From assembly GCF_001751365.1 (NCBI RefSeq), contig NZ_LJGT01000040.1, forward strand, positions 1,159,696 through 1,223,695: DNA of 64,000 nt. The letters run 5' to 3'. A model generated the notes under the pieces. The model was not told where the DNA came from. It saw only the letters and a program-made list of their open reading frames with translations, and made no database searches. The stretch is from Streptomyces abyssalis (GTDB lineage Bacteria; Actinomycetota; Actinomycetes; Streptomycetales; Streptomycetaceae). Numbering within the stretch: the first letter of the stretch is position 1; every line of letters starts with the position of its first letter. Shown here piece by piece: positions 45,898 through 55,691 of the stretch. Made by a program: the position numbers and the translations under genes.

Positions 45898-48600
45898 GTG
45901 ACTGAGAAGGCATCGAAGAAGACCGCACCGCGCCTGCTCCTGATGGACGGGCACTCGCTCGCCTACCGCGCGTTCTACGCCCTGCCCGCGGAGAATTTCT
46001 CCACCTCCACGGGCCAGACGACAAATGCGATCTACGGCTTCACGTCGATGCTGTCCAACACTCTGCGTGACGAGGAGCCCACGCACTTCGCGGTCGCCTT
46101 CGACGTCTCCCGCAAGACCTGGCGCTCCGCGGAGTTCGCGGAGTACAAGGCGAACCGCTCCAAGGCCCCGGACGAGTTCAAGGGGCAGGTCGAGCTGATC
46201 GGGGAGCTGCTCGACGCGATGCGGGTGCGCCGCTTCGCGGTGGAGGGCTTCGAGGCGGACGACGTGATCGCCACGCTCACCACGCAGGCGCTGGCCGAGG
46301 GCTTCAAGGTCCTGATCGTCACCGGCGACCGTGACGCCCTGCAGCTCGTCGGCGACGACGTCACGGTGCTCTATCCGACGAAGGGCGTCTCGGAGCTGAC
46401 GCGCTTCACCCCGGAGAAGGTCTTCGAGAAGTACGGCCTGACACCCGAGCAGTACCCGGACTTCGCCGCGCTGCGCGGCGACCCCTCGGACAACCTCCCC
46501 GGCATCCCCGGCGTCGGCGAGAAGACGGCCACGAAGTGGATCAGTCAGTTCGGTTCCTTCGCGGAGCTGTCCCGCCGTGCGGACGAGGTGAAGGGCAAGG
46601 CCGGCGAGAACCTGCGGGCACACCTGGAGTCCGTCACGCTCAACCGTCACCTCACAGAGCTCGTGCGCGACGTCGAACTGAGCTGCGGCCCGGAGGACTT
46701 GGAGCGCCTCGCCTACGACCGGGACACGCTGAACGTCGTGCTGGACGCCCTGGAGTTCCGCCATCAGAACTTCCGCGAGCGGCTGTTCGCCGTCGATCCG
46801 GGCGCGCAGGAGGAAGAGGTCTCCCCGTCGGTGGAAGGCGTGGAGATCGACGGCACCGTGCTCGGCTCCGGGGAGCTGGCCGGGTGGCTGGAGGAGCACG
46901 CCGGCGGGACGCTCGGGCTGGCCACCGTCGATGTGTGGAAGCTCGGCACAGGCAGCGTGAGCGAGATCGCCCTCGCGGCAGCCGGCGGCCCCGCGGCATG
47001 GTTCGACCCCGCCCAGCTGGGCGAGGCCGATGAGAGGGCGTTCTCCGCGTGGGTCGCCGACGCGGCCCGCCCCAAGGTCGTCCACGACGCCAAGGCGGTC
47101 GCGCGGGTCTTCGCCGAGCACGGCTGGAGCGTCGCGGGCGTCACGATGGACACGGCCCTCGGCGCGTATCTCGACAAGCCGGGCCGCCGCTCCTTCGACA
47201 TGGAAGCCCTGTCGGTGGAGTATCTGGGCCGCGAGCTGGGCCCGGCGGACGCGGGCGGCGGACAGCTGGCCTTCGGCGTCGACGAACAGGCCGAGGCGCA
47301 GGCGCTGATGGTCAAGGCCCGTACGATCCTCGACCTCGGCGAGGTCTTCGAGGACAGGCTCGACCAGGTCGGCGCCGCCGATCTGCTCCGCGACCTGGAG
47401 CTTCCCGTCTCCGCGGTGCTGGCACGGATGGAACGCTCCGGCATCTGCGCCGACCGCGAATGGCTGACGAACCTGGAGCAGCAGTTCGCCGACGCCGCCC
47501 AGCAGGCGGTGAAGGACGCACACGCCGCCGTGGGCCACGAGTTCAACCTCGGCTCGCCCAAGCAGCTCCAGGAGGTGCTCTTCGGGGAGCTGGGCCTGCC
47601 CAAGACGAAGAAGACGAAGACGGGCTGGACGACGGACGCCGACGCGCTGACGTGGCTCGCGGCGCAGACCGAGCACGAACTGCCCGTGCTGATGCTGCGC
47701 TACCGCGAACAGCAGAAGCTGCGCACCACCGTCGAGGGCCTGATCAAGACGATCGCCCCCGACGGCCGTATCCACACCAGCTTCAGCCAGACCGTCGCCG
47801 CCACCGGCCGCCTCTCCTCCACCGACCCCAACTTGCAGAACGTGCCCGTCCGTACGGACGAGGGCCGCGCCATCCGCCGCGCCTTCCGCGTCGGCGAGGG
47901 CTACGAGAGCCTGATGACCGCGGACTACAGCCAGATCGAACTGCGCGTGATGGCCCACATGTCGGACGACGAGAAGCTGATCGAGGCCATCACCTCCGGG
48001 GAGAACCTGCACACCACCGTCGCCTCACAGGTCTTCGACGTCACCGAGGACAAGGTCGACGCCGAGATGCGCCGCAAGATCAAGGCCATGTCCTACGGGC
48101 TGGCCTACGGCCTGTCCGCCTTCGGGCTCTCCCAGCAGCTCGGCATCACCCCGGACGAGGCCCGCAAGCTGATGGACGACTACTTCGAACGCTTCGGCGG
48201 CGTCCGCGACTTCCTCCACCGCGCCGTCTCCGAGGCCCGCGCCACCGGCTACACCGAGACCATCATGGGCCGCCGCCGCTATCTCCCCGACCTCAACAGC
48301 GACAACCGCCAGCGCCGCGACATGGCCGAGCGGATGGCGCTCAACGCACCGATCCAGGGCACCGCGGCGGACATCGTGAAGGTGGCGATGCTGCGCGTGG
48401 ACGCCGCGCTGCGCGAGGAGAAGCTCTCCTCACGCATGCTGCTGCAGGTCCACGACGAGATCGTGCTGGAGGTCGCCCCCGGCGAGCGGGACGCGGTGGA
48501 GGAGCTGGTGTGCCGCGAGATGGCGGGCGCGGTCCAGCTGCGCGCACCGCTGGACGTGTCCGTCGGCGTCGGCGACGACTGGGAGTCCGCGGCGCACTGA
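45898..48600 (+). CDS. polA: DNA polymerase I
   Basis: 900 residues. The N-terminal 5'-3' exonuclease domain begins 'RLLLMDGHSLAYRAFYALP' and contains 'GFEADDVIATL', 'VTGDRDALQLV' and 'GIPGVGEKTA'. The central 3'-5' exonuclease-like domain lacks the catalytic acidic motifs and is probably inactive, as in many actinobacteria. The polymerase domain has motif A 'DYSQIELRVMAHMS', motif B 'RRKIKAMSYGLAYGLS' and motif C 'VHDEI'. It acts in repair and Okazaki-fragment processing. GTG 45898 has GGAGGA about 9 bases upstream; an earlier in-frame start at 45868 is less likely. Confidence 0.97.
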   Translation: MTEKASKKTAPRLLLMDGHSLAYRAFYALPAENFSTSTGQTTNAIYGFTSMLSNTLRDEEPTHFAVAFDVSRKTWRSAEFAEYKANRSKAPDEFKGQVELIGELLDAMRVRRFAVEGFEADDVIATLTTQALAEGFKVLIVTGDRDALQLVGDDVTVLYPTKGVSELTRFTPEKVFEKYGLTPEQYPDFAALRGDPSDNLPGIPGVGEKTATKWISQFGSFAELSRRADEVKGKAGENLRAHLESVTLNRHLTELVRDVELSCGPEDLERLAYDRDTLNVVLDALEFRHQNFRERLFAVDPGAQEEEVSPSVEGVEIDGTVLGSGELAGWLEEHAGGTLGLATVDVWKLGTGSVSEIALAAAGGPAAWFDPAQLGEADERAFSAWVADAARPKVVHDAKAVARVFAEHGWSVAGVTMDTALGAYLDKPGRRSFDMEALSVEYLGRELGPADAGGGQLAFGVDEQAEAQALMVKARTILDLGEVFEDRLDQVGAADLLRDLELPVSAVLARMERSGICADREWLTNLEQQFADAAQQAVKDAHAAVGHEFNLGSPKQLQEVLFGELGLPKTKKTKTGWTTDADALTWLAAQTEHELPVLMLRYREQQKLRTTVEGLIKTIAPDGRIHTSFSQTVAATGRLSSTDPNLQNVPVRTDEGRAIRRAFRVGEGYESLMTADYSQIELRVMAHMSDDEKLIEAITSGENLHTTVASQVFDVTEDKVDAEMRRKIKAMSYGLAYGLSAFGLSQQLGITPDEARKLMDDYFERFGGVRDFLHRAVSEARATGYTETIMGRRRYLPDLNSDNRQRRDMAERMALNAPIQGTAADIVKVAMLRVDAALREEKLSSRMLLQVHDEIVLEVAPGERDAVEELVCREMAGAVQLRAPLDVSVGVGDDWESAAH

Positions 48601-48707
48601 CCCCGTACTCCGCACCGGGCGGAATGCCCCGACCCGCAGACGTGGCCCGGCACTTGTCGTAGTGTCACCGTGTTGACGACCGCAGGGCAGAAGCAGGGGG
48701 TCCGGCA

Positions 48708-50348
48708 ATGGTGCGGTATCGCGGGTTTCTCGGCGGTGGCAGGAAGATCCGCCGTGGAGTGGCGGGCACGGCCATCGCCGCCGCGACGATGGCGGCGCTG
48801 ACCGCTTCGCAGGCGCCCGGCGCGGAGGTGGACCACCGTGCCGACGGGCCCGGCAAGGAGCGCCCGGACGACGCCCAGCCCGACCGCGCGCCGGGCGACG
48901 ACTCGTACCACACCGAACTGCCGCCTCTCGAATCCCCCGCCCCGCCCCGCAGTTCAGTGGACACGCCTTCCGAGTCCGGCATCCCGGCGTCGGTGCTCGC
49001 CGCGTACAAGAAGGCTGCGCGCTCGCAGAACGCCTCCGACCCGGCCTGCGGGCTGCGCTGGGAACTGCTCGCCGCGATAGGCAAGGTCGAGTCCGGGCAG
49101 GCACGCGGCGGAGCGGTCGACAAGGCGGGCACGACCCTGAAGCCGATCCTGGGCCCGGTGCTGAACGGCGCGGGCTTCGCCCGCATCACCGACACCGACG
49201 GGGGACGGCTCGACGGCGACAAGCGCTTCGACCGCGCCGTGGGGCCCATGCAGTTCATACCCTCCACGTGGGCGCGCTGGTCCGCCGACGGCAACGGCGA
49301 CGGCACCCGCGACCCGGGCAACATCCACGACGCCGCGCTGGCCGCGGCCGGATACCTCTGCGCCGGCGAACGGGACTTGAGCACCAAGGCCGGCCTCGAC
49401 CGCGCGATCCTCAGCTACAACAACTCCCAGGACTACCTGCGTACGGTGCTGGCCTGGTACGAGTTCTACCGCAAGGGCACACACGAGGTCCCCGACGGTT
49501 CGGGTGCTCTGCCCGGCTCACCCGGAGCGGGCGCCTCGGACGGGCCGGGCAAGGGGGGCAAGGGCTCGCCGGACGGCGGCTCCGGCTCCGGCAAGCCGGG
49601 CAAGGGCGAAGGCGGCGACGGAGACGGCGGCGGACCGGACGGCGGTGGCGGCGAGGAGTCCCCGGCCCCCGGCACCGCGACGGCCCTGAAGCCGGTCCTC
49701 GCAGGCGAACTGGACGCCTTCACAGGCGAGAACTTCGAGAACCGTGCCCGCGTACGGGCCGTCGACAAGGCCGGTGAGGCTGTCGACGGCATCCGCATCA
49801 AGTACACGATCAAGGGCACGACCGGCGCGCGGTTCCCCGGCGGCAAGAAAGAAGCCACCGCCACCACTGGCGCGGATGGTCTCGCCACCGCTCCCCTCAT
49901 CGCCGCGGGCAAGCAGGCAGGGAAGTTCACCGTCACCGCCACGGCAGTGGGCCGCGACCTGCGCACTGTGACGATGGGCGCCGAGGTCGCACCGAAGTAC
50001 ACCTTCGCCCGTGAACCCGAAGGGGCGCTGAAGGCCCCGGTGGATTCGGAGTTCACCGACATCAAGGTCACGGTCAAGCACCAGAGCAAGGCCACCGACG
50101 GCGTCCAGGTGACCGCCACCATGGTCGACGAGGACGGCGAGGAGAACACCAAGGGCCCCTACTTCAAGGACCTGTTCGGCAATGAGGACCGCGCCATCAC
50201 CAAGTCCACGGGCGACCTGCTCGGCGAGAAGGGAGTCCTCGACCTCCCCACCGTCCACACCGACGGCAGCACCGGCACATTCACCCTGCGCCTCACCACC
50301 GCCGACGGCTCCACGTACGACATCGAGCTGACGGTCACCAAGGAATAG
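48708..50348 (+). CDS. Secreted lytic transglycosylase-like protein with Ig-like C-terminal repeats
   Basis: 546 residues. Signal peptide (basic start, Ala-rich core to about residue 37), then a Pro/Asp-rich stretch. The MltB-type (GH103/SLT_2) domain has 'ELLAAIGKVESGQARGG' with catalytic Glu128, and 'GPMQFIPSTWARWSADG' and 'AILSYNNSQDYLRTVLAWY'. A Gly/Lys/Asp-rich linker (about residues 265-325) leads to two Ig/invasin-like units ('ARVRAVDKAGEAVDGIRIKY', 'TFTLRLTTADGSTYDIEL'). It would cleave peptidoglycan glycan strands, and the repeats may attach it to the wall. Confidence 0.88.
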   Translation: MVRYRGFLGGGRKIRRGVAGTAIAAATMAALTASQAPGAEVDHRADGPGKERPDDAQPDRAPGDDSYHTELPPLESPAPPRSSVDTPSESGIPASVLAAYKKAARSQNASDPACGLRWELLAAIGKVESGQARGGAVDKAGTTLKPILGPVLNGAGFARITDTDGGRLDGDKRFDRAVGPMQFIPSTWARWSADGNGDGTRDPGNIHDAALAAAGYLCAGERDLSTKAGLDRAILSYNNSQDYLRTVLAWYEFYRKGTHEVPDGSGALPGSPGAGASDGPGKGGKGSPDGGSGSGKPGKGEGGDGDGGGPDGGGGEESPAPGTATALKPVLAGELDAFTGENFENRARVRAVDKAGEAVDGIRIKYTIKGTTGARFPGGKKEATATTGADGLATAPLIAAGKQAGKFTVTATAVGRDLRTVTMGAEVAPKYTFAREPEGALKAPVDSEFTDIKVTVKHQSKATDGVQVTATMVDEDGEENTKGPYFKDLFGNEDRAITKSTGDLLGEKGVLDLPTVHTDGSTGTFTLRLTTADGSTYDIELTVTKE

Positions 50349-50357
50349 CAGCCGGAC

Positions 50358-50375
50358 GCGCCGGCCCGGCGGCGC
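50358..50375. terminator. Small hairpin between convergent genes
   Basis: 6-bp stem GCGCCG/CGGCGC with a 6-base loop in the 40-base gap between the transglycosylase and methyltransferase genes. Short, but the only candidate terminator there. Confidence 0.35.
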
Positions 50376-50388
50376 CTGCCGCACGGGC

Positions 50389-51258
50389 CTACGCCGGCCC
50401 TGCCGTCTCGTCGCGCTCGCACACGAAGATCGCCGTCCCGGGGATCAGCCGCCCCCGCAGCGGCGACCAGCCGCCCCACTCCTGGGTGTTCCAGTCCGGC
50501 CACTCCGGTTCCACGACGTCCAGCAGCCGGAACCCCGCGCTCACCACGTCCCGCACCCGGTCACCCATCGTGCGGTGGTGCTCGACGTAGACCGCGCGGC
50601 CCCGCGCGTCCTCCTCGACGTACGGCGTCCGGTCGAAATAGGAGCTGAGCACCGTCAGCCCTTCCGGGCCCGGCTCGTCCGGCAGCGCCCAGCGCAGCGG
50701 GTGCGTGACGGAGAAGACCCAGCGGCCGCCCGGCCTCAGCACCCGCCGTACCTCCCGCAGCACGTGCACCGGATCGGCGACGAAGGGCAGAGCACCGAAC
50801 GCCGAGCAGGCCGAATCGAAGGAGCCTCCGGCGAACGGCAGCGCCCTCGCGTCCGCCTCGACCAGCGGGAAGCCGGACCGGCCGCCCCGGCCGTCGCCGA
50901 TGCGCAGCGCATGCTGGAGCTGCCGGCGGGAGAGGTCCAGTGCGACGGGACGGGCACCCTGAGCCGCCAGCCAGCGCGAACACTGCGCGGCGCCGGCTCC
51001 GACCTCCAGCACACGCATGCCGCGCAGCTCGGTGGCAGGCCCGAGCAGCCGGGCCTTCGCCTCGTCGAGTCCTTCCGGGCACCACACGAAACGGTCGTCG
51101 CCGAGGAAGGCGCCGTGGTCGTCCTGGTACTCGTCGGCGTTGCGGTCCCACCAGCCGCGACTGGCTCTGCTGCTCTCGGTGCTTCCGGCGTGCCTGCGCA
51201 CCGCCTCCGGCTCCGGCCGGTCCGCCGTGCTGCTGCCGCCGCCGTGGTCTTGGGTCAT
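50389..51258 (-). CDS. Class I SAM-dependent methyltransferase
   Basis: 289 residues. 'MRVLEVGAGAAQCSRWLAAQG' (motif I), 'VALDLSRRQLQHA', 'EADARALPFAGGSFDSACSAF' and 'VRRVLRPGGRWVFSVTHPL' give a complete Rossmann methyltransferase of the UbiE/Methyltransf_11 kind. The N-terminal 'WWDRNADEYQDDHGAFLGDD' is shared by an actinobacterial group next to polA/rpsA. Substrate unknown. It is divergent from rpsA. Confidence 0.92.
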   Translation of the reverse strand: MTQDHGGGSSTADRPEPEAVRRHAGSTESSRASRGWWDRNADEYQDDHGAFLGDDRFVWCPEGLDEAKARLLGPATELRGMRVLEVGAGAAQCSRWLAAQGARPVALDLSRRQLQHALRIGDGRGGRSGFPLVEADARALPFAGGSFDSACSAFGALPFVADPVHVLREVRRVLRPGGRWVFSVTHPLRWALPDEPGPEGLTVLSSYFDRTPYVEEDARGRAVYVEHHRTMGDRVRDVVSAGFRLLDVVEPEWPDWNTQEWGGWSPLRGRLIPGTAIFVCERDETAGPA

Positions 51259-51609
51259 CGGGCCCGCCGTCGTACGCTCGTTCCATCACTTGTCGCCGCG
51301 GGGCTGCGGGGACGCCGTTCAGTGCTCTGACGGGTGCACGCGGTAACGGGCGCGCCGGTTATGGGACGTTCCACCCCAGCTGTGCTCTTTCGCGCATTGA
51401 CCATGCCCAGCGGCCCCCGTATGCTACAAGTTGCGCTGCGGGCCTGCGTGCCTCGGACGGAGCAGGCCGCGCTCGCATCAGTGGTGTATCCCCTCGGGTT
51501 AGTGGCTCTCAAGGCTGTGTCCGGCTGGCTTGCATGCGCGGTGCGATAACGGGCTCTCGGCGTAGCAGAACCTACGACTTCATGTCCGTACCCGGAGACC
51601 CTTTCACAC
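51259..51609 (+). other. 351-base rpsA upstream and leader region
   Basis: No gene. It holds the promoter at 51397-51425, leaving a leader of about 175-180 bases before rpsA, long enough for structure or autoregulation by S1. Confidence 0.6.
51397..51425 (+). promoter_or_regulatory. Vegetative promoter of rpsA
   Basis: TTGACC (51397-51402), exactly 17 bases, TATGCT (51420-51425): close to the sigma-HrdB/sigma-70 consensus and among the best promoters in the window. Confidence 0.75.
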
Positions 51610-53151
51610 ATGACGAGCAGCACCGAGACCACCGCCACCACTCCGCAGGTTGCGGTAAACGACATCGGTTCCGAGGAAGCCTTCCTCGCCGCGATCGACG
51701 AGACGATCAAGTACTTCAACGACGGCGACATCGTCGACGGCGTCATCGTGAAGGTCGACCGGGACGAGGTCCTGCTCGACATCGGTTACAAGACCGAAGG
51801 CGTCATCCCGTCCCGCGAACTGTCGATCAAGCACGACGTCGACCCCAACGAGGTCGTCGCCGTCGGTGACGAGATCGAAGCCCTGGTTCTCCAGAAGGAG
51901 GACAAGGAGGGGCGCCTGATCCTCTCGAAGAAGCGCGCTCAGTACGAGCGTGCCTGGGGCACCATCGAGAAGATCAAGGAAGAGGACGGGATCGTCACCG
52001 GCACGGTCATCGAGGTCGTCAAGGGCGGCCTCATCCTCGACATCGGCCTGCGGGGCTTCCTGCCGGCCTCCCTGGTCGAGATGCGCCGTGTCCGGGACCT
52101 GCAGCCGTACGTCGGCAAGGAGCTCGAAGCCAAGATCATCGAGCTCGACAAGAACCGCAACAACGTGGTTCTCTCCCGCCGTGCCTGGCTGGAGCAGACC
52201 CAGAGCGAGGTCCGCCAGACCTTCCTCACCACCCTGCAGAAGGGCCAGGTGCGCTCCGGCGTCGTCTCCTCCATCGTCAACTTCGGCGCCTTCGTCGACC
52301 TCGGCGGTGTGGACGGCCTGGTGCACGTCTCCGAGCTGTCCTGGAAGCACATCGACCACCCGTCCGAGGTCGTCGAGGTCGGCCAGGAGGTCACGGTCGA
52401 GGTCCTCGACGTCGACATGGACCGCGAGCGCGTCTCCCTGTCGCTGAAGGCGACGCAGGAAGACCCGTGGCAGCAGTTCGCCCGCACGCACCAGATCGGC
52501 CAGGTCGTGCCCGGCAAGGTCACGAAGCTCGTGCCGTTCGGCGCGTTCGTCCGCGTGGACGAGGGCATCGAGGGTCTGGTCCACATCTCCGAGCTGGCCG
52601 AGCGCCACGTGGAGATCCCGGAGCAGGTCGTCCAGGTCAACGACGAGATCTTCGTCAAGGTCATCGACATCGACCTGGAGCGCCGCCGCATCAGCCTCTC
52701 GCTGAAGCAGGCCAACGAGTCCTTCGGTGCGGACCCGAGCACGGTCGACTTCGACCCCACGCTCTACGGCATGGCGGCGTCGTACGACGACCAGGGCAAC
52801 TACATCTACCCCGAGGGCTTCGACCCCGAGGCCAACGACTGGCTGGAGGGCTACGAGAAGCAGCGCGAGGAGTGGGAGCGCCAGTACGCCGAGGCGCAGC
52901 AGCGCTTCGAGCAGCACCAGGCGCAGGTCATCAAGTCCCGCGAGGCCGACGAGCAGGCGGCGGCCGAGGGTGCCGGTGCCGGCGGCGGCAGCGCGCAGCC
53001 GCAGCAGGGCGGCAACGGCGGCGGCGGTGGCCAGGCCGGCGCCTCCGGCGGCGGCTCGTACTCCTCCGAGTCGAACGACGACTCCGGTGCCCTCGCCTCG
53101 GACGAGGCGCTGGCCGCGCTGCGCGAGAAGCTCGCCGGCGGCCAGAGCTGA
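51610..53151 (+). CDS. rpsA: 30S ribosomal protein S1
   Basis: 513 residues. Four S1 RNA-binding repeats, for example 'GDIVDGVIVKVDRDEVLLDIGYKTEGVIP' in pieces from residue 40, 'GLILDIGLRGFLPASLVE', 'IVNFGAFVDLGGVDGLVHVSE' and 'LVPFGAFVRVDEGIEGLVHIS'. It brings mRNA to the 30S subunit. The C-terminal 110 residues are a Glu/Gln helix ('EKQREEWERQYAEAQQRFEQ') followed by a Gly/Gln/Ser-rich tail, an actinobacterial feature. ATG 51610 with GGAGA about 11 bases upstream. Confidence 0.98.
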   Translation: MTSSTETTATTPQVAVNDIGSEEAFLAAIDETIKYFNDGDIVDGVIVKVDRDEVLLDIGYKTEGVIPSRELSIKHDVDPNEVVAVGDEIEALVLQKEDKEGRLILSKKRAQYERAWGTIEKIKEEDGIVTGTVIEVVKGGLILDIGLRGFLPASLVEMRRVRDLQPYVGKELEAKIIELDKNRNNVVLSRRAWLEQTQSEVRQTFLTTLQKGQVRSGVVSSIVNFGAFVDLGGVDGLVHVSELSWKHIDHPSEVVEVGQEVTVEVLDVDMDRERVSLSLKATQEDPWQQFARTHQIGQVVPGKVTKLVPFGAFVRVDEGIEGLVHISELAERHVEIPEQVVQVNDEIFVKVIDIDLERRRISLSLKQANESFGADPSTVDFDPTLYGMAASYDDQGNYIYPEGFDPEANDWLEGYEKQREEWERQYAEAQQRFEQHQAQVIKSREADEQAAAEGAGAGGGSAQPQQGGNGGGGGQAGASGGGSYSSESNDDSGALASDEALAALREKLAGGQS

Positions 53152-53204
53152 AGCCGAAGCTGAGCGTCCGCCGCTGAGCGGCGGCGTCGGCTGACAGTAC
53201 AGAG

Positions 53205-53239
53205 AGTGGGGCCTGCTCCTTCGCGGAGCGGGCCCCACT
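53205..53239 (+). terminator. Terminator after rpsA
   Basis: 15-bp stem with one T-G pair (53205-53219 with 53225-53239), 5-base loop, 53 bases beyond the rpsA stop. Confidence 0.85.
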
Positions 53240-53332
53240 TCGCTGTCCGCACCCGTGCGCGCCTGCCGCAGGAATGCCGGCGGCTCACACACCGTTGTCC
53301 TGTGTGAACGCGACTAGTTAGGGGCGCCAGCA

Positions 53333-54340
53333 GTGCTTGAACCGCACAGTGGGCAGAGCGTGTACACGTGGGACGAGAGCGGGCTCGAAGCTGTCGACGC
53401 CGTCATCGGCGGTCCCGACGGCGCGGGCCTGGTGATGCTGTATCACTTCGAGGGCTACATGGACGCCGGCGAGGCGGGAGAGCAGATCGTCGAGCGTGTG
53501 AAGGACAGCCAGCCCTGCGTCACCGTCGCGCGTTTCGACGCCGACCGGCTCGTGGACTACCGTGCGCGCCGCCCCACGATGACCTTCCGCAGCGATCGCT
53601 GGGTCTCCTACGAGACGCCCCGGCTGGAGCTCCGCCTCGTACGGGACGCGACAGGGGTGCCGTTCCTGCTGCTGTCCGGACCGGAACCGGACGTGCAGTG
53701 GGAGGCCTTCACCGCGGCCGTCCGTGAGATCACCGAACGCCTGGGCGTGCGCATGTCCGTCAACTTCCACGGCATCCCGATGGGCGTTCCCCACACCCGT
53801 CCCGTGGGCCTCACGCCGCACGGCACGCGAACGGATCTCGTACCGGGCCACAGCGCCCTCTTCGAGGAGGCCGAGGTCCCCGGCAGTGCCGCCGGCCTGA
53901 TCGAGCTGCGGCTCGCGGAGTCCGGGCACGACGTGCTCGGCGTCGTGGCGCACGTGCCGCACTACGTCGCCCGTTCGGCCTACCCGGACGCCGCGCTCGT
54001 CATCATCGAAGCCATCACCTCCGCGACGGGGCTCGTGCTGCCCGACGTCGCGCACGCCCTGCGCAACGAGGCGCTCAAGACGCAGAACGAGATCGAACGG
54101 CAGCTCGCCGAGGGGGACGAGGACCTCGTGGCGGTCGTACGGGGCCTCGAGCAGCAGTACGACGCCCTCGCCGGTGCCGAGACGCGGGGAAACCTGGTGG
54201 CCGAACCCAGTGAACTGCCCTCGGCCGACGAGCTCGGCGCGGTCTTCGAACGCTTCCTCGCCGAGCGTGAGGACGAGGGCGGCGGGAGCAGCAGCGGAGG
54301 CGGCGCCGACGGAGGCACCGGCGGGGACAGCGCGAGCTGA
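53333..54340 (+). CDS. PAC2-family protein
   Basis: 335 residues. '[21 protein letters not shown]', '[19 protein letters not shown]', '[16 protein letters not shown]' and '[25 protein letters not shown]' follow the PAC2 pattern. Eukaryotic PAC2 is a proteasome assembly chaperone, and actinobacteria have a 20S proteasome, but a role for the bacterial protein in it is unproven. The C-terminus is a Gly/Ser linker. GTG start. Confidence 0.9.
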   Translation: MLEPHSGQSVYTWDESGLEAVDAVIGGPDGAGLVMLYHFEGYMDAGEAGEQIVERVKDSQPCVTVARFDADRLVDYRARRPTMTFRSDRWVSYETPRLELRLVRDATGVPFLLLSGPEPDVQWEAFTAAVREITERLGVRMSVNFHGIPMGVPHTRPVGLTPHGTRTDLVPGHSALFEEAEVPGSAAGLIELRLAESGHDVLGVVAHVPHYVARSAYPDAALVIIEAITSATGLVLPDVAHALRNEALKTQNEIERQLAEGDEDLVAVVRGLEQQYDALAGAETRGNLVAEPSELPSADELGAVFERFLAEREDEGGGSSSGGGADGGTGGDSAS

Positions 54341-54436
54341 CCGGCGAGGCAGAGCGGCCGGGCGGAGCGAACGGGTCCTCCCGGTTTGGTTGGCCTGGGC
54401 GTGGCCGGATTCCGGGCACCGTATAGCGTTGCCGTC

Positions 54437-55039
54437 ATGCTGAAGGTGGGCCTGACGGGCGGTATCGGCGCCGGGAAGAGCGAGGTCTCGCGGCTGCTGG
54501 ACGAGCACGGTGCCGTGATCGTCGACGCGGACAAGATCGCCCGGGAGGTGGTGGAGCCCGGAACGCCGGGGCTGGCCGCCGTCGTTGCGGAGTTCGGGGA
54601 GGAGATCCTCGCACCGGACGGCAGTCTGGACCGGCCCAGGCTCGGGGCCGTCGTCTTCACCGACACGGACAGGCTCGCCGCGCTCAACGCCATCGTTCAC
54701 CCGCTCGTGGGTGAACGCTCCGCCGAGCTGGAACGTCAGGCGGAAGAGGAGGACAGCGGCGGAGTGATCGTCCACGACGTACCGCTCCTCACCGAGAACG
54801 GGCTCGGGCCGCTGTACGAACTCGTCCTCGTCGTCGACGCCTCCCCGAAGACGCAGCTCGACCGGCTCGTGCGGCTGCGCGGCATGACCGAGGGGGAGGC
54901 TGCTTCCCGCATGGCGGCACAGGCGACACGCGAGGAGCGGCTTGCGCTGGCCGACATCGTGATCGGCAACGACGGCCCGCTGGAGGAGCTGGAGGCACGG
55001 GTGCGTGAGGTGTGGGAGGAGCTGCGCCGACGGGCGTAG
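54437..55039 (+). CDS. coaE: Dephospho-CoA kinase
   Basis: 200 residues. It phosphorylates the 3'-OH of dephospho-CoA, the last CoA biosynthesis step. P-loop '[11 protein letters not shown]' (residues 5-15), '[18 protein letters not shown]' (CoA site), 'LGAVVFTD', 'LNAIVHPLV', '[13 protein letters not shown]', and a lid region with '[17 protein letters not shown]' and 'ADIVIGNDG'. Standard bacterial length, without the long C-terminal extension seen in mycobacteria. Confidence 0.97.
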   Translation: MLKVGLTGGIGAGKSEVSRLLDEHGAVIVDADKIAREVVEPGTPGLAAVVAEFGEEILAPDGSLDRPRLGAVVFTDTDRLAALNAIVHPLVGERSAELERQAEEEDSGGVIVHDVPLLTENGLGPLYELVLVVDASPKTQLDRLVRLRGMTEGEAASRMAAQATREERLALADIVIGNDGPLEELEARVREVWEELRRRA

Positions 55040-55232
55040 GGGCGACCACCCGGGCGGCCCGGCGCCCGCCGGGACCGGGCGTTCCACGGACCGGGCAGCC
55101 CACCCGTGCGTAGTCCGCTCCGGTGGGAGCGGAGTGCCGCCGGTTGCGACTGGGAATAGCTACAGGGGATGAGGCGTTCTGGCGCCAGTGCACCGCAACC
55201 GTCACACCGGCACCGGTGAGGAGGCAGGCACC

Positions 55233-55607
55233 GTGTCCGAGGCCACCCCTGAGACCCTGGTCATCGAGTTCCGCGCTGCGGAGCAGCTGCTCAACGCGCA
55301 CGACCCGCGGGGCGCGTTGAAGCTGCTCGACACGGTCATCGCGGCGCACCCGGAGAACACGGCGGCGCGGCTGCTGCGCGCTCGCGCATTCTTTCTCGGC
55401 GCGCAACTGCGTCCGGCGGAGATGGAGTTCCAGACCGTCCTGGAGCGCGAGCCTGACAACGCGTTCGCTCATTTCGCGCTCGCGCGTACGCTGCAGCGCG
55501 CCGACCGCAAGGACGAGGCGCGGCGGCACTTCCGGCTGGCCGCGGCCCTGGATCCGCGGCCCGACTTCGTCGAGGCCGCGGCCTTCGACCCTCCCCGCTC
55601 CTCCTGA
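55233..55607 (+). CDS. Tetratricopeptide-repeat protein
   Basis: 124 residues, about three TPR helices pairs: 'FRAAEQLLNAHDPRGALKLLDTVIAAHPEN', read in two overlapping halves, then 'LGAQLRPAEMEFQTVLEREPDN' likewise, then 'LARTLQRADRKDEARRHF' and 'AAALDP'. A protein-interaction module without enzymatic motifs; partner unknown. GTG 55233 has GAGGAG about 9 bases upstream. Confidence 0.88.
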   Translation: MSEATPETLVIEFRAAEQLLNAHDPRGALKLLDTVIAAHPENTAARLLRARAFFLGAQLRPAEMEFQTVLEREPDNAFAHFALARTLQRADRKDEARRHFRLAAALDPRPDFVEAAAFDPPRSS

Positions 55608-55691
55608 GGGCCGCCCCGCTAGGGTGTGCTGCCGCGCGGACGTGCCGCACCGGCCGCGTTTCAGCACCAGCGGCAGTGACAGGGGGAGAGC

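Noticed and set aside
46800-47250. Active proofreading exonuclease in polA
   Set aside because: The region has the fold's position and length but lacks the expected DxE and later Asp motifs, so only an inactive remnant is supported.
45781-48012. Antisense open frame over polA (about 740 codons)
   Set aside because: Shadow of polA with no domain signature or ribosome-binding site.
51604-53292. Antisense open frame over rpsA (about 560 codons)
   Set aside because: It mirrors the S1 repeats on the opposite strand and shows only Leu/Val/Asp low complexity. rpsA is unmistakable.
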